64,000 nucleotides of DNA. It comes from Steroidobacteraceae bacterium (GTDB taxonomy: Bacteria > Pseudomonadota > Gammaproteobacteria > Steroidobacterales > Steroidobacteraceae). The position numbers were made by a program, and so were the translations under genes. The notes beneath the pieces are model-generated. The model ran no database searches and had not been told where the DNA came from. It saw only the letters and a program-made list of their open reading frames with translations. Positions 36,885 to 46,093 of this stretch are shown piece by piece. Where the stretch lies: contig JAFMKA010000003.1 of assembly GCA_017853175.1 (NCBI GenBank), positions 1-64,000 of the forward strand. Reading direction: 5' to 3'. Positions within the stretch are counted from its first letter, which is position 1, and the number at the start of each line of letters is the position of its first letter.

Positions 36885-38321
36885 ATGGAATGGGAAACCG
36901 TCATCGGTCTCGAAATTCACGCGCAGCTCGCCACGCGCTCGAAGATTTTTTCGGGTTCGGCCACGGCCTATGGCGCCGAGCCCAATACGCAGGCGAACCT
37001 CGTCGATCTCGGCTATCCGGGCGTCTTGCCGGTACTTAACGGCGAAGCGGTACGGATGGCCGTGCGTTTCGGGCTCGCCATCGGTGCGCGCATCGCGCCG
37101 CACTCGGTGTTCGCCCGCAAAAATTATTTTTATCCCGATCTGCCGAAGGGTTATCAGATCAGTCAGTACGAACTGCCGGTCGTGGCAGAGGGTTCGCTCG
37201 ACGTCGTGCTCGATGACGGCACGCGCAAGCGCGTCGGCATCACGCGCGCACACCTCGAGGAAGATGCGGGCAAATCGCTGCACGAGGGCATGCCTGGCAT
37301 GAGCGGAATCGACCTCAATCGTGCGGGCACTCCGCTCATCGAGATCGTGAGCGAGCCTGATATGCGCTCGGCGAAAGAGGCTGTCGCGTACATGAAAAAA
37401 GTGCACACGCTCGTGCGCTATCTCGAGATCTGCGACGGCAATATGCAGGAAGGGTCGTTCCGTTGCGATGCGAACGTCTCGGTCCGACCCAAGGGCAGCG
37501 ACAAGTTCGGCACGCGTGCCGAGATCAAAAATCTCAACTCTTTCCGTTTCGTCGAGAAAGCCATCAACTACGAAGTCGAGCGTCAGATCGAGCTCATCGA
37601 GTCGGGCGGCAAGGTGGTGCAAGAGACGCGTCTCTACGATCCTGACAAGGGCGAGACGCGTTCCATGCGCTCCAAGGAAGAAGCCAACGATTACCGCTAC
37701 TTCCCCGATCCCGATCTGCTGCCGCTCGTCATCGACGACGCATTCGTGGCGACGGTCAAAGCGTCGCTTCCCGAACTGCCCGACGAAAAAGCGGCGCGGT
37801 TCGTACGCGACTATGGGCTCTCCGAGTACGACGCCGGCGTGCTCACGGCGAGCCGAGAGCTCGGCGCGTTCTACGAAGAGGTCGTGCGCCGCGTAGGACG
37901 TGATCCCAAGTTGTGCGCGAATTGGGTCATGGGTGACCTCGCGGCCTTCCTCAACAAAGACAACCTCGAGATCGAGAAGTCCAAGGTCGATGCCGAGGCG
38001 CTCGCGGGTCTCGTCACCCGCATCGTCGATGCGACGATCTCGGGCAAGATCGCCAAAGACGTCTTCGAAGCGATGTGGGCAACTGGCGAGAGCGCCGACG
38101 CCATCATCGAGCAAAAGGGTCTGCGACAGATCACCGACACGGGCGCCATCGAAACGGCGATCGATGAGGTCATGGCCAAGAATCCGGGTCAGCTCGCCGA
38201 CTATCGATCGGGCAAAGACAAGTTGTTCGGCTTCTTCGTAGGTCAGGTGATGAAAGCGACCGGTGGCAAGGCCAATCCGGCGCAGCTCAACGACCTGTTG
38301 CGTAAGAAGCTGTCTGGCTGA
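36885..38321 (+). CDS. gatB: Asp/Glu-tRNA(Asn/Gln) amidotransferase subunit B
   Basis: GatB binds the mischarged tRNA, phosphorylates the carboxylate and accepts ammonia. The protein has 478 residues with [19 protein letters not shown] at the start, [52 protein letters not shown], and a C-terminal YqeY-like tRNA-binding domain ending in LNDLLRKKL. Its last base is the first base of hslO. Confidence 0.97.
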   Translation: MEWETVIGLEIHAQLATRSKIFSGSATAYGAEPNTQANLVDLGYPGVLPVLNGEAVRMAVRFGLAIGARIAPHSVFARKNYFYPDLPKGYQISQYELPVVAEGSLDVVLDDGTRKRVGITRAHLEEDAGKSLHEGMPGMSGIDLNRAGTPLIEIVSEPDMRSAKEAVAYMKKVHTLVRYLEICDGNMQEGSFRCDANVSVRPKGSDKFGTRAEIKNLNSFRFVEKAINYEVERQIELIESGGKVVQETRLYDPDKGETRSMRSKEEANDYRYFPDPDLLPLVIDDAFVATVKASLPELPDEKAARFVRDYGLSEYDAGVLTASRELGAFYEEVVRRVGRDPKLCANWVMGDLAAFLNKDNLEIEKSKVDAEALAGLVTRIVDATISGKIAKDVFEAMWATGESADAIIEQKGLRQITDTGAIETAIDEVMAKNPGQLADYRSGKDKLFGFFVGQVMKATGGKANPAQLNDLLRKKLSG

Positions 38322-39274
38322 TGCAGCACGCGCGCGACCGCGACGGATCATCTGGCGAGCACCGGGTCATCGACCTCGTGCAGCGCTTCGTGGTCGAGCA
38401 GCAGTCGGTTCGCGGTCAGTTCGTGCGTCTAGGTCCCGCCTGGCTTGCACTGCGCGAGCACGCGGATTACCCCGAGCCCGTAAGACGTCTGTTGGGCGAG
38501 TCGGTATCAGCGGCGGTGCTGCTCGCCTCCACGCTCAAATTCGAAGGTGAGCTCACCTTGCAGTTGCAGGGCGATGGCGGCGTTCGATTGCTCGTTGCGC
38601 AGTGCACCCACGATTTTCGGGTACGAGGCGTTGCGCGCTTCGATCGCGAACGGATTACGGACGACGCCGACTTCGCAAGTCTCGCCGGCCAGGGCACCGT
38701 CGTGGTGACCATCGAGACCGGTAAACAGGCGGCGCGTTATCAGGGCATCGTACCGATCGGCGGTGGATCGCTTGCCGCATCGCTCGAACATTACTTCGAG
38801 ACCTCTGAGCAGTTGCCGACGCGTGTGGTACTCGGTGCCGACGACTTCGGCACGGCAGGTCTGCTCGTGCAGCGCATGCCGGGGCAGGGTGGGCTCGCGG
38901 GTGAGGGTATCGCGCTCGAAGCTGAGGCAGACCGAACGTTCGCTGCCGCCTGCGAGGCGATCAACGACGTCGAGCGTGACGAGCTCCTCGCACGCCCGGC
39001 CGCCGAACTCATGCGTCGAACCTTCGCAGGGCTCGATCTTCGTATCCATGAATCGCACGCGGTTGCCTTTCGGTGTCGATGCAGCGCTGAGCGCGTCGAG
39101 GGCATGCTGCGCTCACTGGGTGTCGACGAAGTGGAATCGATCGTGGCCGAACGAGGTCAGGTCACGGTGACCTGCGAGTTCTGTCACAAGCCATGGGGGT
39201 TCGATGCGGTCGACGTGTCGCGCCTCTTCGGGGCAGCGGCCGATCAGCCCCCGGGCTCCAGCGCCGTCAACTGA
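38321..39274 (+). CDS. hslO: Redox-regulated chaperone Hsp33
   Basis: Hsp33 becomes an ATP-independent holdase when oxidants form disulfides in its zinc site. The protein has 317 residues, with an N-terminal domain holding GGGSLAASLEHYFETSEQLPTR split across the core, and the redox switch CRC near residue 253 plus CEFC near 286. Co-transcription with gatCAB is likely through the TGATG overlap. It converges with zapE. Confidence 0.95.
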   Translation: MQHARDRDGSSGEHRVIDLVQRFVVEQQSVRGQFVRLGPAWLALREHADYPEPVRRLLGESVSAAVLLASTLKFEGELTLQLQGDGGVRLLVAQCTHDFRVRGVARFDRERITDDADFASLAGQGTVVVTIETGKQAARYQGIVPIGGGSLAASLEHYFETSEQLPTRVVLGADDFGTAGLLVQRMPGQGGLAGEGIALEAEADRTFAAACEAINDVERDELLARPAAELMRRTFAGLDLRIHESHAVAFRCRCSAERVEGMLRSLGVDEVESIVAERGQVTVTCEFCHKPWGFDAVDVSRLFGAAADQPPGSSAVN

Positions 39275-39277
39275 TCG

Positions 39278-39289
39278 TCGTTCGAACGA
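39278..39289. terminator. 12-bp palindrome in the hslO/zapE convergent gap
   Basis: TCGTTCGAACGA is a perfect palindrome that fills most of the 17-base gap between the two convergent stops. There is no T-tract, so its role as a terminator is unproven. Confidence 0.35.
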
Positions 39290-39291
39290 TC

Positions 39292-40401
39292 TCAGCCGAG
39301 GTGTTCGCTCGCGAGATAGGCCTCGCTCTGCATTTCAATCAAACGACTCGACGTTCGCTCGAATTCGAATCGTAGGCGCTCGCCCTGATAGAGATCGAGC
39401 GGTGCTGCCGCCGCCGACATCACAAGTTTGACGCGTCGATCATAGAACTCGTCGATGAGCGCGATGAAACGGCGAGCGGCGTCTTCAAGATCTCGCGTGA
39501 ACACCGGCACGTCTGACAGGATCACCGACTGATACTCGCGAGCGATGCCGACATAGTCATCCTGACTGCGCGGCCCGTCGCACAGTGCCTTGAAGTCGAA
39601 CCAGACGACGTTTTTGCTGAGTCGACGGACGGGAATCGGTCGTCCCTCGATCTCGAGACTACCGCTTGAGCATCCTGAGCCATCCGCCAGATTCGCGAAG
39701 ATTTCGCTCAGCGACTCATCGACGTTAGGGGAGTGGCTCTGCAGATAAATCGGCGCGCGCGTGAGTTGCCGTAAACGATAGTCCGTTCCCCCATCGACGC
39801 AGACCACGTCGCAATGCTGCTCGATGAGCGCGATCGCTGGCAGAAAACGTTGGCGCTGTAAGCCATTCTTGTAGAGGCCCGAGGGTGGGACGTTCGACGT
39901 GAAGACCAGCGTGACGCCGCGATCCACGAGGTGCGTGAACAGTCCGGCGAGCAGCATGGCATCGGCGATATCGCTGACGAAGAGCTCATCGAGACAGATG
40001 AGTCGTGCGCGGGCGGCGATGTCCGTGGCAACTGCGGCCAAGGGGTCAACTTCATCGCGATGTGCTCGAAGCCCCTCGTGAACGCCCTGCATGAAACGAT
40101 GGAAGTGGCTGCGACGCTTGGAATTGGGGGGCGCGCTCTCGAAGAAAAGGTCCATGATCCAGGTCTTGCCACGACCCACGCTGCCCCAGAGGTAGACGCC
40201 TCGAGGTGCGGCGATCGACTCGACGCTCACCCAGCGACGAACCATTTGTTTGAGCGTGGGTTCACTCTGCTGCGACTCGAGTTCGAGACGTAGTCGTTCG
40301 AGATGCGCGATCGCGGCATCTTGCGCAGGATCTACGGAAAATCCGTTGGCCGTGAGCGCTGATCGATAGCGCTCATGGAGCGACGGCGAACCCGAGCTCA
40401 C
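39292..40401 (-). CDS. zapE: Cell-division ATPase ZapE (AFG1-like)
   Basis: ZapE is an AFG1-type AAA-like ATPase associated with the FtsZ ring. The protein has 369 residues with GVYLWGSVGRGKTWIMDLFF (Walker A near residue 68), ARLICLDELFVSDIADAM (Walker B near 136), and LVFTSNVPPSGLYKNGLQRQRFLPAI. The start is GTG 40401, which overlaps the stop of the upstream synthetase gene (GTGA). The gene thus appears to be the last member of the acetoacetate operon. Confidence 0.93.
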   Translation of the reverse strand: MSSGSPSLHERYRSALTANGFSVDPAQDAAIAHLERLRLELESQQSEPTLKQMVRRWVSVESIAAPRGVYLWGSVGRGKTWIMDLFFESAPPNSKRRSHFHRFMQGVHEGLRAHRDEVDPLAAVATDIAARARLICLDELFVSDIADAMLLAGLFTHLVDRGVTLVFTSNVPPSGLYKNGLQRQRFLPAIALIEQHCDVVCVDGGTDYRLRQLTRAPIYLQSHSPNVDESLSEIFANLADGSGCSSGSLEIEGRPIPVRRLSKNVVWFDFKALCDGPRSQDDYVGIAREYQSVILSDVPVFTRDLEDAARRFIALIDEFYDRRVKLVMSAAAAPLDLYQGERLRFEFERTSSRLIEMQSEAYLASEHLG

Positions 40402-42356
40402 GTTTGAAGCTCCGGTAGATTCTTGAAGTGCTCGAGGGCGCCAGGATTGGCGAGCGCGTCGGTGTTGGTGACCGGCAGACCGTGGACGATATTGCGCACG
40501 GCGAGTTCGACGATCTTTCCGCTGAGGGTACGCGGGATTTCGGGTACCGCGATGATGCGCGAGGGCACGTGCCTCGGTGACGTGTTCGAGCGAATCACGT
40601 CGCGAATGCGCTGGCGCAGCAACTCATCGAGCGTTACGCCTTCACGCAAACGCACGAATAGCACGACTCGTACATCGCCCTGCCAGTCTTGTCCGATACA
40701 CAACGACTCGATGATCTCGGGCAGCGTATCGACTTGCCGATAAATCTCGGCCGTGCCGATACGAACACCGCCGGGGTTCAGCACGGCATCCGATCGGCCG
40801 AGAATCACGAAGCCGTCGCTGGCGGTGCGCATCGCGTAGTCGCCGTGATGCCAGATACCCGGAAAACGCTCGAAGTAAGCCTTGCGATAGCGACTGCCAT
40901 CCTCGTCGCCCCAGAATCCGATCGGCATCGAGGGAAAGCTGCGACGACAGACGAGCTCACCTTTTTCACCCACGGGCAGTGAAGCCCCGCGATCGTCGAC
41001 GATATCGACCGCCATGCCGAGCCCCGCGCATTGCAGCTCACCACGATGGACCGGCGCCGTCGGGTTGCCGATGCAAAAACTCGAGATGATGTCGGTGCCA
41101 CCGGAGATCGAGGCGAGATGAAGATCTGATTTGATCTCTCGATAGACGAAGTCGAATTGTTCGGGCGCGAGCGGAGCGCCCGTCGAGATCAGCGTACGCA
41201 GCGCCGGCAAGGCGACACGTTCGCGAGGGTGATAACCGGCTTTGTCGAGAGCAGCGAGAAATTTCGGGCTGGTACCGAAGATGCTGACATGCTCTTCTTC
41301 AGCCATCCGCCACAGCACGCCTTCGTCGGGATGTAGCGGCGAACCGTCGTAGAGCACGAGCGTCGCACCGACTGCGAGCCCGCTCACGAGCCAGTTCCAC
41401 ATCATCCATCCGCAAGTCGTGAAAAAGAACAATCGATCCTGACGACGCAGATCGACGTGCAGCTCATGCTCTTTCAAGTGTTGCAACAACGTTCCGCCGG
41501 CGCCGTGCACGATGCACTTGGGTTTACCCGTCGTACCCGAGGAGTACATCACGAAGAGCGGATGCTCGAAGGGTAGGCGCGTGAATACGGCTTTCGCACC
41601 GGGCGTGCCGAAGCGAGACCACAGATGAACGCCAGACGAGGGCAGCTGCGCGAGATCGGGTGTGCTCGATACATAAGGCACCACGATCACCGTAGTCACC
41701 GAGGGCAGATCGGCGAGCACGTTGCGGATCGGGCTCAAAGAATCGATGGTCTTGCCGGCGTAAAAATAGCCGTCTGCGGTGATCAATACCTTCGGAGCGA
41801 TTTGTCCGAAGCGATCGAGCACGCCGGCGATGCCAAAGTCCGGCGAGCACGAGGACCACGTCGCACCGAGACTCGTCGCCGCCAGCATGGCGATGACGGC
41901 CTCCGGCAGGTTGGGCATGAAACCAGCGACGCGATCGCCCGGCTTCACACCTGCGTCGCGCAAGCCTGCCGCGATGCGCCCGACTTCAGAATGAAGTTGC
42001 TTGTACGAGAGTGCTCGTCGCTGGCCACGTTCGTTCGTGGCGAGTAGCGCCGGGTGATCGTCATGGAAGCGCAGTAGGTTCTCGGCGAAATTGAGACGAG
42101 CGCTCGGAAACCAGTGCGCGCCCGGCATCTTGTCTCCTTCGACGACGACCGGACCTTCCGACCACTCCGCCCGCATGTCGACGAAGTGGGCGAGTTCGAA
42201 CCAGAAGGCTTCCGGCTGCTCGATCGACCAGCGATGCAATGACGAATAACTGTCGAACTGCAAACCACGACGCGCGGCGAGACACTCGACGAACCGCGAG
42301 AGATTCGCTTCGTCGCGTCGCGCCGTATCAGGACTCCACATAACGTGTTCGGTCAT
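40398..42356 (-). CDS. Acetoacetate-CoA ligase (acetoacetyl-CoA synthetase)
   Basis: This ligase activates acetoacetate to acetoacetyl-CoA with ATP. The protein has 652 residues and belongs to the ANL family. The N-terminal region has SFWF-like EAFWFELAHFVDM and the FAENLL segment; the core has MYSSGTTGKPKCIVHGAGG (P-loop), the GGTDIISSFC motif typical of this subfamily, and WHHGDYAMRTASDGFVILGRSD. The C-terminal SGKIVELAVRNIV carries the catalytic Lys. ATG 42356 gives the usual N-terminus. Downstream of the thiolase and ETF-QO genes, it fits ketone-body or branched-chain acid use. Confidence 0.92.
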   Translation of the reverse strand: MTEHVMWSPDTARRDEANLSRFVECLAARRGLQFDSYSSLHRWSIEQPEAFWFELAHFVDMRAEWSEGPVVVEGDKMPGAHWFPSARLNFAENLLRFHDDHPALLATNERGQRRALSYKQLHSEVGRIAAGLRDAGVKPGDRVAGFMPNLPEAVIAMLAATSLGATWSSCSPDFGIAGVLDRFGQIAPKVLITADGYFYAGKTIDSLSPIRNVLADLPSVTTVIVVPYVSSTPDLAQLPSSGVHLWSRFGTPGAKAVFTRLPFEHPLFVMYSSGTTGKPKCIVHGAGGTLLQHLKEHELHVDLRRQDRLFFFTTCGWMMWNWLVSGLAVGATLVLYDGSPLHPDEGVLWRMAEEEHVSIFGTSPKFLAALDKAGYHPRERVALPALRTLISTGAPLAPEQFDFVYREIKSDLHLASISGGTDIISSFCIGNPTAPVHRGELQCAGLGMAVDIVDDRGASLPVGEKGELVCRRSFPSMPIGFWGDEDGSRYRKAYFERFPGIWHHGDYAMRTASDGFVILGRSDAVLNPGGVRIGTAEIYRQVDTLPEIIESLCIGQDWQGDVRVVLFVRLREGVTLDELLRQRIRDVIRSNTSPRHVPSRIIAVPEIPRTLSGKIVELAVRNIVHGLPVTNTDALANPGALEHFKNLPELQT

Positions 42357-42394
42357 GGTCGATGCGAACTCGCGGCAGCGCGATGGCTTGAGCG

Positions 42395-44008
42395 TCAGAG
42401 CGACTGGTAGATCGGTCCCGAGCCGCCCTCGGGCGTCGTCCAGTCGATGATCTGGTACGGATCTTTGATGTCGCAGGCTTTGCAATGCACGCAGTTGGCT
42501 GAGTTGATCTGCAAGCGTTTCCCGCCGGCGCCATCGTCCACCATTTCATAGACGTTAGCGGGGCAGAAGTTTTGACACGGGTTGCCGAATTCTTGCGCGC
42601 AGCGTGTGACGCAGAGGTTCGGATCACGCACCTTGAGATGAATCGGCTGATTTTCTTCGTGCGAGTTATTGGCAAAGAACACCGATGCGAGCCGATCACG
42701 CGGAGCGAGCGTCCGCTCGACCCAGCCGCGATCGGGCGAGTCGAATTCGTCGAGTCGCTGCGTCTCGGCGTACGCAGCCATATTGCGCAGCGTCCATGGC
42801 GTGCGACCGCCGGTGAGGGTTTCGAGGGCACCATTGGCCATGGCGAACCACAGTCCGCGCTTGAATCCCGGCTTGATATTGCGAACCGACTTGAGCTCGA
42901 GACCGCCTTCCGAGGCGCGAAAGCGAGCATCGAACCCGGCTGTCGCGCAATCGTGTTCGGCGAGGTGCTCTGCAGCGAGCATGCCGCAACGCATGGCCTG
43001 ATGAATGCCTTTGATCTTCGCAACGTTGAGCGTACCTGCGGCGTCGCCGATCAGTAGGGCGCCCGGCATGTCGAGCTTCGGCAGCGACTGCCAGCCTCCG
43101 GCAGCGATGGTGCGCGCGCCGGCCGCGACGATCTCGCCGCCCTCGAGCAAGGCTTTGACGCTCGGGTGATGCTTGAACTGTTGGAACGCTTCGAACGGCT
43201 TGAGACGCGGATCGCGATAATCGAGACCCACGACATAACCGACGTAAACCCGGTTGTTGTCGAGGTGATAAATGAAGCTGCCACCATAGGTCTTGGAGTC
43301 GAGCGGCCAGCCCACTGAGTGTTGGATCAGCCCCGGCTCCACGCGCCCTTCAGGCAGCTGCCACAATTCTTTGAAACCGAGACCGTAAGTCTGCGGATCG
43401 CAATGGGCGTCGAGCTGATAACGCTGGATCAGCTGCTTGCTGACACTGCCACGACAGCCTTCGGCGAGCACCGTGACGCGGGCCCGAACCTCGGGGCCCG
43501 GTGCGTAGTTGGGACCGATCTCGCCCGACTTCTCGATACCCATGTCACCGATCTGCACGCCCGCAACGCTACCGTCGTCATTGAACAGCGGCTTGGCGGC
43601 TGCAAACCCCGGGAAGACATCGACGCCGAGCTGCTCGGCCTGCGCTGCGATCCGCGGCATGAGCAAACCGAGGGAAACGATGAAGTTACCTTCGTTATGC
43701 TGCTGCGGGGGTGTCGGTAGTCGAATACGACCCGTGCGAGTGAGCAAAGAAAACTCATCGCGCTTCGCCGGCACGCACACCCCCGGCGGTTGCTTACGCC
43801 AATCGGGCAGTAGGGCATCGAGGGGGCCTGGCTCGAGCACTGCGCCCGAAAGCGAATGCGCGCCGATCGTCGAGGCTTTCTCGAGCACGCACACCGTGAG
43901 CTCCGGTCGAACCTGTTTGAGACGCACTGCGCAGGCGAGGCCCGCCGGGCCGCCCCCCACGATCAGGACGTCGTACTCCATCACATCGCGTTCGACAGCC
44001 TCGCTCAT
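42395..44008 (-). CDS. Electron-transfer flavoprotein:ubiquinone oxidoreductase
   Basis: ETF-QO moves electrons from reduced ETF (fed by acyl-CoA dehydrogenases) into the quinone pool at the inner membrane. The protein has 537 residues: FAD site VLIVGGGPAGLACAVRL near residue 14, ETF-QO insert with GGSFIYHL, and a C-terminal [4Fe-4S] domain with CVHCKACDIKDP and an earlier Cys in NFCPANVYE. ATG 44008 has AAGGA 8 bases upstream and begins 2 bases after the thiolase stop. Confidence 0.95.
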   Translation of the reverse strand: MSEAVERDVMEYDVLIVGGGPAGLACAVRLKQVRPELTVCVLEKASTIGAHSLSGAVLEPGPLDALLPDWRKQPPGVCVPAKRDEFSLLTRTGRIRLPTPPQQHNEGNFIVSLGLLMPRIAAQAEQLGVDVFPGFAAAKPLFNDDGSVAGVQIGDMGIEKSGEIGPNYAPGPEVRARVTVLAEGCRGSVSKQLIQRYQLDAHCDPQTYGLGFKELWQLPEGRVEPGLIQHSVGWPLDSKTYGGSFIYHLDNNRVYVGYVVGLDYRDPRLKPFEAFQQFKHHPSVKALLEGGEIVAAGARTIAAGGWQSLPKLDMPGALLIGDAAGTLNVAKIKGIHQAMRCGMLAAEHLAEHDCATAGFDARFRASEGGLELKSVRNIKPGFKRGLWFAMANGALETLTGGRTPWTLRNMAAYAETQRLDEFDSPDRGWVERTLAPRDRLASVFFANNSHEENQPIHLKVRDPNLCVTRCAQEFGNPCQNFCPANVYEMVDDGAGGKRLQINSANCVHCKACDIKDPYQIIDWTTPEGGSGPIYQSL

Positions 44009-44010
44009 AC

Positions 44011-45189
44011 TCAGATCCTTTCGATGGCGATTGCCGTCGCTTCGCCGCCACCGATGCAGAGCGCCGCGACGCCGCGCCGACCGTTGTAGCGAACGAGCGC
44101 GTGAGCGAGCGTCGCGATGATGCGGGCGCCGGTCGCGCCGACCGGATGACCGAGCGCACAGGCACCGCCGTGTACGTTGAGTTTCTCGGAGGGAATGCCG
44201 ATGTCTTTCGCTGCGGCCATCGCCACCGCCGCAAACGCCTCGTTCACTTCGAAGAGGTCGACATCGGAGGCTTTCCAACCCGAGCGTTCGAGTACCTTTT
44301 GAATGGCGCCGACCGGTGCCGTGGTGAACCACTCGGGTTCCTGCGCATGGCTCGCCTGCGCCACGATACGCGCGAGCGGCTTGAGTCCTCGCGACTTGGC
44401 GAACGATTCGGTGGCGAGCACGACTGCGGCGGCGCCATCCGAAATCGACGAAGAGCTGGCGGCCGTGACGGTGCCGTCCTTGCGGAAGGCGGGCTTCAGT
44501 TGCGGAATCTTTGAGAGATCGCAGGTGAACGGCGTTTCATCACGCTCGACCACGGTGTCACCCTTGCGTCCTTTGACGGTGACCGGCGTGATCTCGGCGA
44601 GGAACGCGCCGTTCTCGACCGCCGCCAAGGCTCGCGTGACCGACATCGATGCGAAGGCGTCTTGGTCGGCGCGCGTGAATCCGTAGCGGCCCGCGGTGTT
44701 CTCGGCGAAAGCGCCCATCATCTGACCGTCCCACGGGCTTTGTAGACCGTCGGTGAACATGTGATCGAGCAGTTCGCCGTGGCCCATGCGATAGCCTGAG
44801 CGCGCCTTCGGCAACAAATAGGGCGCATTGGTCATCGACTCGAGTCCGCCTGCGGCAACGACCTGAGCTTCGCCTGCGCGCAGCTGATCGATGGCCATCA
44901 TGATGGCCTTCATTCCCGAGCCGCACATTTTATTGATGGTCGTGGTCGGGACGGACTTCGGAATTCCAGCGCCGATCGAGGCTTGGCGGGCGGGTGCCTG
45001 GCCGAGTCCCGCCGGCAGCACGCAACCCATGATCACTTCCTGAATGTCGGCCGGAGCGAGCCCTGAAGCGTGCACGGCACCTGCGAGTGCGGCGGCGCCG
45101 AGCGAGGGCGCGGTGGTTTGCGCGAAGACCCCTTGGAAGGCACCGATCGGGGTACGGCGAGCAGACAGCAGGACGATGGACTCGGACAT
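44011..45189 (-). CDS. Acetyl-CoA C-acetyltransferase (thiolase II)
   Basis: This enzyme reversibly splits acetoacetyl-CoA into two acetyl-CoA. The protein has 392 residues with the acyl-Cys in NKMCGSGMKA near residue 88, NEAFAAVAMA near 315, GGACALGHPVGATGAR (His near 348), and the second Cys in CIGGGEATA near 378. It is the first gene of an operon with ETF-QO, acetoacetyl-CoA synthetase and zapE, a complete route from acetoacetate to acetyl-CoA. Confidence 0.95.
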   Translation of the reverse strand: MSESIVLLSARRTPIGAFQGVFAQTTAPSLGAAALAGAVHASGLAPADIQEVIMGCVLPAGLGQAPARQASIGAGIPKSVPTTTINKMCGSGMKAIMMAIDQLRAGEAQVVAAGGLESMTNAPYLLPKARSGYRMGHGELLDHMFTDGLQSPWDGQMMGAFAENTAGRYGFTRADQDAFASMSVTRALAAVENGAFLAEITPVTVKGRKGDTVVERDETPFTCDLSKIPQLKPAFRKDGTVTAASSSSISDGAAAVVLATESFAKSRGLKPLARIVAQASHAQEPEWFTTAPVGAIQKVLERSGWKASDVDLFEVNEAFAAVAMAAAKDIGIPSEKLNVHGGACALGHPVGATGARIIATLAHALVRYNGRRGVAALCIGGGEATAIAIERI

Positions 45190-45203
45190 GGCAGACCCTT
45201 TTT

Positions 45204-45231
45204 AAAACTTGGACGAGGAAGGCCGCCAAGT
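45204..45231 (-). terminator. Stem-loop with short T-run between plsC and thiolase
   Basis: On the minus strand, ACTTGG-N13-CCAAGT (45231-45207) is followed by a short T-run reading TTTTAAA. It could end the plsC transcript or act as a leader hairpin of the thiolase operon. Confidence 0.35.
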
Positions 45232-45281
45232 GTAGGGGAAAACGCCCCCGATTCGCCGATCCGCCGACGAATCCCTCTCGC

Positions 45282-46052
45282 TCAGCCTCGGTCGGGCTCG
45301 CCTACTCGTTCGAGGATTAAGGCTCGGGTCCGCTCGCGCAGCAGGCGAGCGGCGTCCTCGGGCTCCATTCCGGTCGGTGCCACGACTGGCGGCAGCAGCT
45401 CGACCTCGACGGCGCCTGGTCTCGGAAAAAACTTGGGGCTCGGCAGGATCTCTCGGGTGCCGCGGATCACGCAGGGGACCACCGGACATCCGGCATACGC
45501 CGCGCTCTTAAAGGCGCCGCTGTGAAATTTGAGGAGTCCTGGTTCGCCGACAAAAGTGCCCTCCGGGAAAAAGAGCAGCGACTGGCCGCTCGTCGCGGTG
45601 CGCAGCACGCGCCTCGCATCGAGCGAGCCTTTATGCCGGTTGAAGCGCTCGACGAATTCGGTGCCGAGGCGAGTCAGCAGCAGCCCCGCCAGTGGCACCG
45701 TCGCCATCTCGCGTTTGACGACATAGGCGTAATGTTCGGGCAATACCGCCTTGATGACGATGGCGTCGATGTAGCTCGCGTGATTCGCCGCGACGACGCA
45801 CTGGCCGGCGGGTAGGTGCTCGACGCCTTTCAAAATAAGCGGAACCCGACAGAGCCTCAGGATGAGACGCGAGGCAACCCCTGCCATGTGTCGACGTCGA
45901 TGTACGCCGGGCACGACGATCAGCAGTAACAGCAGCGTAAGCGCGATCAGCACGAACACCAGCCAGGTGTATGAGCCATACAGCACGCGGCCGAGTAGGG
46001 CGAGTGGGCGTTCTCGGGTCGAGGCGGATGTACTCGGAGCGTCGGTGATCAT
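45282..46052 (-). CDS. 1-acyl-sn-glycerol-3-phosphate acyltransferase (PlsC-like)
   Basis: This membrane enzyme acylates lysophosphatidate to phosphatidate. The protein has 256 residues: a transmembrane helix (about 28-50), the acyltransferase HX4D motif in ANHASYIDA near residue 92, the substrate Arg/Glu segment and FFPEGTFVGE near 162. It is separated from the thiolase gene by 92 bases and is divergent from xerD across a short gap. The subfamily could also act on other lysophospholipids. Confidence 0.9.
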   Translation of the reverse strand: MITDAPSTSASTRERPLALLGRVLYGSYTWLVFVLIALTLLLLLIVVPGVHRRRHMAGVASRLILRLCRVPLILKGVEHLPAGQCVVAANHASYIDAIVIKAVLPEHYAYVVKREMATVPLAGLLLTRLGTEFVERFNRHKGSLDARRVLRTATSGQSLLFFPEGTFVGEPGLLKFHSGAFKSAAYAGCPVVPCVIRGTREILPSPKFFPRPGAVEVELLPPVVAPTGMEPEDAARLLRERTRALILERVGEPDRG

Positions 46053-46093
46053 GGGGATATGAGTTCGTAAGGCGCGGTATCCTTGTGTTCGTC

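Noticed and set aside
36363-38351. 662-residue open frame on the minus strand opposite gatA/gatB
   Set aside because: It is the antisense shadow of gatB and the end of gatA, with Arg/Asp/His-rich composition caused by codon bias and no recognisable domain. gatA and gatB are certain on the other strand.
42356-42485. N-terminal extension of the acetoacetyl-CoA synthetase frame to 42485
   Set aside because: The extra 43 residues overlap the ETF-QO gene end and do not resemble the family N-terminus; ATG 42356 fits.
46085-46093. GTG 46085 as the xerD start
   Set aside because: It cannot be excluded, but the possible -10 (46078-46083) lies right against it and neither GTG has a Shine-Dalgarno; I kept 46094 as the more likely start.
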